Source of the DNA: a virus
Length of the DNA stretch: 20,887 nucleotides
Strand: one strand, 5' to 3'
Virus record (IMG/VR): IMGVR_UViG_3300050821_012097
Span: 1-20,887 of that record
Shown: piece by piece, positions 1-5,944 of the stretch
Position numbering within the stretch: position 1 is the stretch's first letter
Layout: each line of letters starts with the position of its first letter
Notes under the pieces: generated by a model
What the model was told of the DNA's origin: nothing
The model's database searches: none
What the model saw: only the letters and a program-made list of their open reading frames with translations
Program-made: the position numbers and the translations under genes

Positions 1-1
1 G

Positions 2-895
2 ACCGCTAACTTGGCGACGCTCACCACTGCTCAGACATCATCATTATTGCCGTCGCAAGTGGCTGGTCTGACATCAACGCAGTTGGATAACCTCACCACC
101 GGTCAATTAACCAATCTCACTACTGCGCAGATCGCCGCCGGGTTGACACCATCGCAAGTGGCGTCGCTGACAAGTGCACAGGTCGATATCCTCACTACTG
201 CACAGGTCGCTGCATTGACGCCACCGCAAGTCGCCGCGTTACCGACAAGTTCATTGGTAGCTATGACAAATGGTCAGGTCGCCGCATTCACTACAACACA
301 GGTCAATCAGGGGCTCACGCCTGTGCAAATCGCCGCAATGACAACAGCGCAATTGGCGCAATTTACTACCGGTGATATCGCCGCCATCTCGATATCTGGC
401 GTGGCCGCACTCACAACTGCGCAAGTCAATTCACTCGGTACCGCTGATATCGCGGCGTTCACACCTGCGCAGGTGGGTGCGCTTACTACTGCGCAAGTAG
501 CACAGGGACTCAATACCGCCGATGTGGTGGCGCTGACTAATTCGCAGGTTGCCGCCATCTCGACGGCTGATATCGCCGCCATGATGACTGGTCAAGTCGC
601 CGTATTGACGAATACGCAGATTGTCAATGGATTGACGAGTTCGCAGATCAGTGCATTCACGACGGCGCAGGTCGCGGCACTCACGCCGACACAGGCTGCC
701 GAAATACCGAACGCAAATATGAAGTATCTCACGCCTACTCAGATCTCGGCCATGACTACTGCTCAGATCAATGGGCTAACAACAGGTCAAATTGGAGGAC
801 TTACATCGACGCAGTTAGCTGCCATGACGACCGCGCAGTTGTCGGCGCTTACGACCTCTCAGGCGGCTGCACTTACGGCAGTGCAAAAGGTAGGG
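2..895 (+). repeat. Degenerate 24-bp tandem repeats encoding octapeptides
   Basis: About 36 imperfect 24-bp units encode A-x-L-T-x-x-Q-V/I/L octads. Recurrent DNA words are 'actactgcgcag' and 'gcaagt', but codons vary freely, so selection is on the protein period rather than the DNA. A few units have one extra residue (for example N-Q-G-L-T-P-V-Q-I), which shifts the register by one residue. Confidence 0.85.
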
Positions 896-1378
896 TTGCA
901 GGCCGCACCGGTGGTTACATTCCCATTGAAATCACCTTCTGCTTTCTCAGGTGGCGATAGTTACACGCCGCCATTTGGAAAAAACTCTGTTACGCCAATG
1001 TTCCGTCTTGGCGAAGAGTCGCCGAAAAATACTCCGATCGCATTATCGCCACCGACGCCAGTACCAGCAACGATAGTTGCTGGTGATACCTACAATTCAG
1101 GGTACTTTTACATCAAAGATTTGTCGTCGTTGCAAGTACTGTTCTCAGTCACACAGAACTGCACGGTAAGTATCCAGAGGGCCAAGGATTCGGTTGGAGC
1201 CATACCAGTTGGTGCGGCAATAAGTGTGAACGCCATCGCATCTGGTACAGCCGTTTCGGGGAGCGTGGCTGTCAACGATGGATTGCTCTACAACTATGCA
1301 AATGTGTCGATCAACAACACATCCGCTCTGTCATCATTTTCATCTTATGTAAGAATCCTCGGGGAGTTGCCAGCATGA
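2..1378 (+). CDS. Octapeptide-repeat fibre-like protein, 5' end outside window
   Basis: The reading frame is open from the first bases of the window and already in repeat phase (T-A-N-L-A-T-L-T-T-A-Q), so the true start lies upstream; the TTG at 11 is not needed as a start. The first 300 or so residues are tandem 8-residue units of the type A-A-L-T-T-A-Q-V, occasionally 9 residues, with a hydrophobic residue at fixed positions and Thr/Gln between them. This periodicity suggests a regular solenoid or stalk. The last 160 residues are non-repetitive and beta-rich, ending in Y-V-R-I-L-G-E-L-P-A, and could be a jelly-roll-like tip. Similar LTTAQ repeats occur in bacterial adhesin-like and phage tail-associated proteins. 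Its stop overlaps the next start (ATGA), so the two are probably co-translated. The role as tail fibre or adhesin is inference. Confidence 0.75.
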   Translation, partial: TANLATLTTAQTSSLLPSQVAGLTSTQLDNLTTGQLTNLTTAQIAAGLTPSQVASLTSAQVDILTTAQVAALTPPQVAALPTSSLVAMTNGQVAAFTTTQVNQGLTPVQIAAMTTAQLAQFTTGDIAAISISGVAALTTAQVNSLGTADIAAFTPAQVGALTTAQVAQGLNTADVVALTNSQVAAISTADIAAMMTGQVAVLTNTQIVNGLTSSQISAFTTAQVAALTPTQAAEIPNANMKYLTPTQISAMTTAQINGLTTGQIGGLTSTQLAAMTTAQLSALTTSQAAALTAVQKVGLQAAPVVTFPLKSPSAFSGGDSYTPPFGKNSVTPMFRLGEESPKNTPIALSPPTPVPATIVAGDTYNSGYFYIKDLSSLQVLFSVTQNCTVSIQRAKDSVGAIPVGAAISVNAIASGTAVSGSVAVNDGLLYNYANVSINNTSALSSFSSYVRILGELPA

Positions 1379-3462
1379 AGAGATTTTTGATCGGCTGTCT
1401 ATTATTTGTCGTCGGACTGTCGGCGAATGCTCAAAACGTTTATCAGAATGGATCTTCGCAACCTGCATTTGATCAGAATGGAAATTACACTGGTGTATTG
1501 ACGCCGACGCATAATCAGGCTGGTTTCTATGGGTTCGTTCCGCCGACACAGAATTATGCTGGCATCATGGCGGCGTTGCATGCTGCAATTGCTTCGCCTA
1601 TTGCGAAGAACGTTTTATTTGAGTCTGCCACCTATAATTTGGGAGCGAATTATGTTCCACTGGTTAGTGGAATTGGATATATCGGATCGCCACCAGAATT
1701 GAATTATACGGCTGGCCACGATAGCCAGGCGAATAGTGTAGTAGCAGGAACAATCTTCACTGGATCTGGTTCTGTGATGATGTGGGATGGTGCTGCAGAT
1801 TTAAGTGCCATTACAACTACTTTAGCTACGCAGACTTCAACGACGACATCTGGAAGCACGAATATTGCGGTGCCAAACAGTTCCTTGTTCACAGTTGGAC
1901 AACGAGTATATTTGACTACTTATGGTGGTGGTTTTTACTCTGGAATTTCGTATTATGTTTTGAGCGCTGCAGCCAACAAAATAACGCTTGGTTTGCCAGA
2001 TATGGTGGCAATCAACGCAACATCTAGTGCCACCATATCCATTGCTGCTAGCTTCCCGAATGACAGCACAAGTGGCATCTTGATTAAAGACTTGGCATGC
2101 AACAGCTGCAATACCTTTATCAAAACTGGCGCGAAGAATACTGGCGGTTTGCAATTCTCAAAAATCGAGAATATCCAAGTGCACGGAACTGCGGGTTATC
2201 GCGCGATGGATAATTCTAATTTCAACGCTTTGGTCGTAACGCGAATTTATACGAACGATTGCGATGGGCAGTATTGGGGTAGTAATTCGCCAGGGGACGG
2301 TTTCCAATGGGGAAATTCATTCTTTAGTGGGCTGCTGAATAGTAACAATGGCGGGTCGAGTACGCCACTTGCGCAGCATGGCATTATTTTTCAAGCTGAG
2401 AACGCTTCGAATTTAAATGAATTGCACATCGCCTCTGTGCAAAATAATAATGCCTATATCAGTACTCAGGTTGTTACGACTTCCGCGCTGACAAATACAT
2501 CGCCAAATATTCCTGTCGCAAATTCTGCTCTTTTTCCGGTTGGTTTGCCAGTATGGATATCAACAACGTCTAATCCTAACGGCTTCACGACTAGCTTGAT
2601 TTATTGGGTCGTCTCCAGTTCAGCAAATGTGATTCAGTTGGCGACAACTAAGGGAGGGACCGCAGTAAATTCTACTGGCACGCTCACGATGAACATTAGT
2701 AGCCAAGGATTTTCTGGATTGGAAATCGTTGGCATTGGATCTGGCGTTATCGGTAATTCAGATGCATCAGGTTTAGACATAGAGGGCCAATCGTCTGCTT
2801 TGATTACATTGCAGCACGCAAACGTCACTATCCCAGAAATCGGGCAAGCTAATACGCCGGATGGTCATGTGGTTGCTGTGTGGCGCGCTTATTCTGGAAT
2901 GTTCGGCGCTTGGAATAATGCCGCGTCCATTGACGCAGACTCCGTAAGTTCGCCTCATTTTTTCGGTCAGAAAGCTTCTGGATATGGGAATTTGTATAGT
3001 TCCGGCATGTGGTACGACAGTGGACAAGGTGTGTGGACGATGAATTTATACCCTGGCAATAACCAAGCCACGCCGACGATGCAGTCAATTATCACCACTG
3101 CAAGCGGGGAAATTGTTAAATTTAATTCTCCTGCGGTCAGCCCTAATTTCACACAAGACACTTCAAAAACTTACGGTTTCCCGAAAGGAACTACAGTATT
3201 TAGCGGAGCAACCGGTCAGACAATGACACTGCCGACGATTACGAATGCCAGCGCCGCGACATCGATGTTGGGAATTCCATTCCCATTTTTTAACGCAAGC
3301 ACAAACAATTTAACCATTGCTACCAACGGCACGCAGACTCTTGGCAATAAAGCAGGGGTCACCAGCATGACACTAACTCCGCAGCAATGGGGTACATATT
3401 TCGCATGCATTAACGCGGCTGCAACTTTATTCTGGTGTGTCCAAACCAATGGAACTTTCTAA
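1375..3462 (+). CDS. Tail-spike-like beta-helix protein with signal peptide
   Basis: This 695-aa protein starts at an ATG overlapping the previous stop, with GGGGAG 8 nt upstream. Residues 1-20 form a classical Sec signal peptide: K-R, a hydrophobic core L-I-G-C-L-L-F-V-V-G-L, then A-N-A before Q20. Residues 225-500 are rich in short beta strands, Asn and Gly with the irregular repetition of right-handed parallel beta-helix proteins (spikes, pectate-lyase-like depolymerases). Two copies of a 75-residue module (151-224 and 364-442) share P-V-A/P-N-S-x-L-F-x-V-G, x-Y-x-V-x-S-x-x-A-N-x-I-x-L and a closing N-A/S-T-x-x-x-T-I/M-x-I. The C-terminal 100 residues are a separate beta domain. A role as receptor-binding spike or polysaccharide depolymerase is inferred from shape and context; no catalytic residues can be assigned. 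The signal peptide is unusual for a virion protein. Confidence 0.7.
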   Translation: MKRFLIGCLLFVVGLSANAQNVYQNGSSQPAFDQNGNYTGVLTPTHNQAGFYGFVPPTQNYAGIMAALHAAIASPIAKNVLFESATYNLGANYVPLVSGIGYIGSPPELNYTAGHDSQANSVVAGTIFTGSGSVMMWDGAADLSAITTTLATQTSTTTSGSTNIAVPNSSLFTVGQRVYLTTYGGGFYSGISYYVLSAAANKITLGLPDMVAINATSSATISIAASFPNDSTSGILIKDLACNSCNTFIKTGAKNTGGLQFSKIENIQVHGTAGYRAMDNSNFNALVVTRIYTNDCDGQYWGSNSPGDGFQWGNSFFSGLLNSNNGGSSTPLAQHGIIFQAENASNLNELHIASVQNNNAYISTQVVTTSALTNTSPNIPVANSALFPVGLPVWISTTSNPNGFTTSLIYWVVSSSANVIQLATTKGGTAVNSTGTLTMNISSQGFSGLEIVGIGSGVIGNSDASGLDIEGQSSALITLQHANVTIPEIGQANTPDGHVVAVWRAYSGMFGAWNNAASIDADSVSSPHFFGQKASGYGNLYSSGMWYDSGQGVWTMNLYPGNNQATPTMQSIITTASGEIVKFNSPAVSPNFTQDTSKTYGFPKGTTVFSGATGQTMTLPTITNASAATSMLGIPFPFFNASTNNLTIATNGTQTLGNKAGVTSMTLTPQQWGTYFACINAAATLFWCVQTNGTF

Positions 3463-4999
3463 ATCAGTCCAACAACCAGATATCTCCGCTGGTACCGAGA
3501 TCGGCGACGATATCTATTTTCAGCATGCCAGCGGACCAGCATGTGGTCCTGTGCGCGCTAAGGGGCAGCATGGCGTAACGGTGCATCATGCCGGTAAGCA
3601 TCATCAGGTCAAATGGGAACACGTTCTTGGTCACAAGAAGCGCGCGGCCATCAAGTACGATATCGTTGACGAGGGTGAGGATGGGCTCATCGTTGCCGGA
3701 CAGGATGGCGCTAAGAAGTTCATGAAGATACCGCCAGAAGCGCGGCTTGGCGACATGGTTCTGGAGAAATCAATTGGTGGCGATCGCGTTGTCATGCTGA
3801 AGTCGATGGCGCCGCGCGCCAGCCTATCCCGCAAGTTGATCACCGATAAGAATGGCGTGCAGGTGAACAAGTGGGTGCGCACCGGCCAAGATGCAGCAAA
3901 GCCGCGCCAATCCGCTGCGGCCGATGAACATCCGACGCACGTAAAATTTCAACATGGTGACTTCAATGGTGAGGGGAAAGTGCTATACAGTGGCGCCGAT
4001 GGGCATACCGTCCAGGATGCTGCCGGTGGCGTTCACAGAATACCGCATGCCAGTGTGACGCATACTGCACCAGTGCAAGATGACGAAACCATTCACCCAG
4101 ACAAATTCAGCGCGGCCGACTTCGCCAAGCAGCATGATGATCCGGATGTCACTCCAGAAAGCATCATGGCTGCGCAGACGCCAGAGGTGCGTGAACGCGC
4201 GGCCAAGACGGTTGAAAAGCTCAGCACTGTCAAGTCGACAGACCAAGAGCATTCGCAAAACGGCATCTGGAACCCTGAACGCGCGGCGCTACAGCGCAAG
4301 ATCATGTTCGATGGCGTTGAAATAAAAGGCAAGAAGGTACCTGGGTTGCTCGCACCAGATCGGATCAAGGCTGCTACACCGGCGCCAAGCACTAAACCAA
4401 CGTTCATCGCGCTCGGTGGCCGCGGTGGTTCTGGCAAGTCCACGCTGAACGGCAAGGTCTACCAGGAAGAGAATGCCATCGTGCTAGACGCCGATCACAT
4501 CAAGGGGATGTTGCCTGAGTACGCTGGTTGGAACGCGCACCAGGTTCATGAAGAGTCTGGGCATATCCTTGATAGCGTGCTCGCAATGGCAAAGATACTC
4601 GGCGTCAATGTCGTGTTGGACGCCACCATGAAGACTGGCAAGTCGCTAGAAGACAAAATCAATTCGTTCAAGGATGCCGGATTCCGCACCGAAGCGCATT
4701 ACATGCACCTTCCGCGCCAAGAAGCGGCCAAGCGAGCAATGTCGCGGTTCGCCGACGGCGGTGAATCGGGGCGATATGTGCCGCCGGAAGTGGTACTCGG
4801 TAACACTGAGAACGAAGCCAATTTCGACAAAATCAAGAATAACGTCGATGCATGGTCATTCCATGACAACAACCGCACCAAAGAAGAAGGTCCCAAGCTG
4901 ATCAGTCAACGTGGTACGCCCGCACTTGTCTCAAAAAAGATCATGACAAAGGCGATCAGTAGGCATATACTGTTCATGAGAGGGGCGCATCATGGCTGA
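3449..4999 (+). CDS. Zeta-toxin-like P-loop kinase with N-terminal extension
   Basis: A protein of about 516 aa (520 if the in-frame GTG at 3437 is used; ATG 3449 is preferred, though neither start has a strong Shine-Dalgarno). The gene overlaps the end of the spike gene. The C-terminal third is a zeta-toxin/polynucleotide-kinase-like domain: Walker A G-G-R-G-G-S-G-K-S-T at residues 323-332, then V-L-D-A-D-H-I-K, where zeta enzymes have their catalytic Asp, and V-V-L-D-A-T-M-K downstream. Zeta toxins phosphorylate UDP-N-acetylglucosamine, but related kinases do other chemistry, so the substrate is not claimed. The N-terminal two thirds hold two small beta-rich repeats (Y-F-Q-H-A-S-G-P and V-K-F-Q-H-G-D-F), then V-V-M-L-K-S followed by D-K-N-G-V. 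No epsilon-like antitoxin gene is adjacent. Zeta domains are known components of phage polyvalent proteins. The motif I-M-T-K-A recurs near the C terminus. Confidence 0.75.
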   Translation: MELSKSVQQPDISAGTEIGDDIYFQHASGPACGPVRAKGQHGVTVHHAGKHHQVKWEHVLGHKKRAAIKYDIVDEGEDGLIVAGQDGAKKFMKIPPEARLGDMVLEKSIGGDRVVMLKSMAPRASLSRKLITDKNGVQVNKWVRTGQDAAKPRQSAAADEHPTHVKFQHGDFNGEGKVLYSGADGHTVQDAAGGVHRIPHASVTHTAPVQDDETIHPDKFSAADFAKQHDDPDVTPESIMAAQTPEVRERAAKTVEKLSTVKSTDQEHSQNGIWNPERAALQRKIMFDGVEIKGKKVPGLLAPDRIKAATPAPSTKPTFIALGGRGGSGKSTLNGKVYQEENAIVLDADHIKGMLPEYAGWNAHQVHEESGHILDSVLAMAKILGVNVVLDATMKTGKSLEDKINSFKDAGFRTEAHYMHLPRQEAAKRAMSRFADGGESGRYVPPEVVLGNTENEANFDKIKNNVDAWSFHDNNRTKEEGPKLISQRGTPALVSKKIMTKAISRHILFMRGAHHG

Positions 5000-5165
5000 A
5001 GAAAAGAAGGTTCACGGCATACCGCATGGACATTTTGATGGATACGATGGCGGTACCGAGCTGCCAGCGGAGTTCATCTCTGAATTGTTGAAAGGTGCAC
5101 CGCCAGAGATCAAGGCGCGTGCTGCTGAATTCGCTAAAGAACGTGCCACAAAAAAAGATGAATAA
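4992..5165 (+). CDS. Small conserved-looking protein, 57 aa
   Basis: This short gene overlaps the kinase gene by 8 nt and has a strong Shine-Dalgarno (GAGAGGGG, about 6 nt before the ATG). The product begins M-A-E-E-K-K-V-H-G-I-P-H-G-H-F-D-G-Y-D-G-G and ends in a charged helix (A-K-E-R-A-T-K-K-D-E). It has no membrane segment or recognisable domain. The tight overlap, ribosome site and phage-like codon use make it a real gene. Co-translation with the kinase could mean a partner or regulator, but no function is claimed. Confidence 0.7.
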   Translation: MAEEKKVHGIPHGHFDGYDGGTELPAEFISELLKGAPPEIKARAAEFAKERATKKDE

Positions 5166-5169
5166 TCGC

Positions 5170-5199
5170 TTGACAAAGTTTATTCAAATTTGATCTAAT
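5170..5199 (+). promoter_or_regulatory. Sigma70-type promoter
   Basis: A perfect -35 box TTGACA (5170-5175), an 18-bp AT-rich spacer and -10 TCTAAT (5194-5199, 5 of 6 matches). The predicted transcript starts near 5206. This gives a 20-odd nt leader before the GAAGG/ATG of the Ig-like gene and rules out the ATG at 5198 as its start. Transcription could continue into the structured RNA region. Confidence 0.7.
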
Positions 5200-5227
5200 G
5201 CAGATGTTCTGTCGTGAAGGTAAATTT

Positions 5228-5683
5228 ATGTTCGAATGCTTCCATCGCCATCGGCACGAAGCTCGGCGATTAACTATTATTAAGGTTGAAAAACTCATGG
5301 ATATCAAATTTCAAGTCGGTGGCGTGCTCACCGAAACCGTTCTGGCTGTGTTCAAAGATGCTGAGGGAAATGTCACCAACGCGCATGGTGCTGTCGTATT
5401 TACCTCGTCTGACGAAACCATTGCGACCGTCGTTGAAGGTGCTGACGGTGCATCGGCTGTGGTGACTGGTACCGGAAAGGTTGGTACAGCCACCATCACC
5501 GCTACTGACGCTGCTGATCATGCATCCGATATCGCCACAGTGACTACCATTGCCGGCGAAGCCGTGTCGCTCACACTCGAAGAAGCGCCTGCGCCAGTCG
5601 TGGCGGAAGCTGTTGAAGCAGCGCCAGTCGAAGCGGCTCCTGCTTCTGAACCGGTACCTGAAGCAGCAGCGCCAGCGGCTTAA
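5228..5683 (+). CDS. Ig-like (BIG2-type) domain virion protein
   Basis: A protein of 151 aa. I chose ATG 5228 because GAAGG lies 7 nt upstream and because the in-frame ATG at 5198 lies inside the -10 box; ATG 5297 (M-D-I-K-F-Q-V-G-G) is a possible later start with a weaker site. Residues 24-115 read as one bacterial Ig-like domain of the BIG2 type: alternating strands, V-F-T-S-S-D-E-T-I-A-T-V, then G-x-G-x-V-G-T-A-T-I-T-A-T-D. The C terminus is a low-complexity Ala/Pro/Glu tail (A-P-A-P-V-V-A-E-A). Such small Ig-like proteins in phages are commonly head decoration or tail surface proteins that bind the host surface weakly; which one cannot be told here. It has its own promoter, consistent with high expression. 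Confidence 0.75.
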   Translation: MFECFHRHRHEARRLTIIKVEKLMDIKFQVGGVLTETVLAVFKDAEGNVTNAHGAVVFTSSDETIATVVEGADGASAVVTGTGKVGTATITATDAADHASDIATVTTIAGEAVSLTLEEAPAPVVAEAVEAAPVEAAPASEPVPEAAAPAA

Positions 5684-5709
5684 TTCGATAAGTTGTAATT
5701 TAGACGCAA

Positions 5710-5731
5710 TGATGCCTCTTCGGAGGCATCA
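5710..5731 (+). other. 9-bp hairpin with UUCG tetraloop
   Basis: TGATGCCTC-TTCG-GAGGCATCA folds into a perfect 9-bp stem with an ultra-stable UUCG loop, 27 nt after the Ig-like stop codon. No U tract follows, so it is more likely an mRNA 3'-end stabiliser, processing boundary or first helix of the RNA region than a true intrinsic terminator. Confidence 0.7.
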
Positions 5732-5800
5732 CATGAATTGGCAGTGGAGTATTGGAGAAATCTGTACTCAAGGTGGAGAGCCGCACTGCCAATCCATGTG
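5730..5800 (+). ncRNA. Multi-arm stem-loop RNA element
   Basis: A long closing stem pairs CACATG (5730-5735) with CATGTG (5795-5800) and TTGGCAGTG (5738-5746) with CACTGCCAA (5784-5792), separated by a 2x2 internal loop: 15 bp in total. Inside are an arm GAGTA/TACTC (5747-5751/5765-5769) and a weak GGT/GCC arm. It shares its first two bases with the preceding hairpin. The shape recalls a reduced tRNA (seven-base-pair acceptor-like stem, single base, CCA at 5794-5796), but it lacks canonical D or T loops. It is probably a domain of, or a companion to, the large RNA downstream. Confidence 0.5.
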
Positions 5801-5867
5801 ATAAAAGCGGATGCCGTGGAAACGATTCGATAGGTCACCATGGTGTAGCGAGTAGTCACAAGATTAC

Positions 5868-5939
5868 AGCGGGGGAATGTGATGGTGCAGGAGAGTCTCA
5901 TAAGATCTCAGACCGGTTCGATTCCGGCGACCGCTACCA
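5868..5939 (+). tRNA. tRNA-Met(CAU)-like gene, degenerate
   Basis: The sequence has a canonical T arm (CCGG-TTCGATT-CCGG), a canonical anticodon loop CTCATAA with anticodon CAT at 5899-5901, a short D arm with a GG-containing loop (GATGGT) closed by three pairs, and an encoded CCA at 5937-5939. The acceptor stem pairs AGCGG with CCGCT (5 bp), but its two inner pairs are mismatched. The anticodon stem has one A-G mismatch, and the whole is 72 nt including CCA, about 4 nt short. It may be a decayed phage tRNA or a tRNA-like domain of the structured RNA. Strand and limits are clear; function is not. Confidence 0.5.
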
Positions 5940-5944
5940 GATAT

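Noticed and set aside
307-582. Antisense ORF across the octapeptide repeats
   Set aside because: The repeat unit has no stop in the reverse frame, so an open antisense frame arises automatically; its product is a low-complexity Ala/Val/Cys peptide.
2-895. CRISPR-like repeat array
   Set aside because: Units are contiguous 24-mers in one reading frame with no unique spacers; they encode octapeptides.
5198-5227. ATG 5198 as start of the Ig-like gene
   Set aside because: The ATG overlaps the -10 box of the promoter at 5170-5199, while ATG 5228 has GAAGG at 7 nt.
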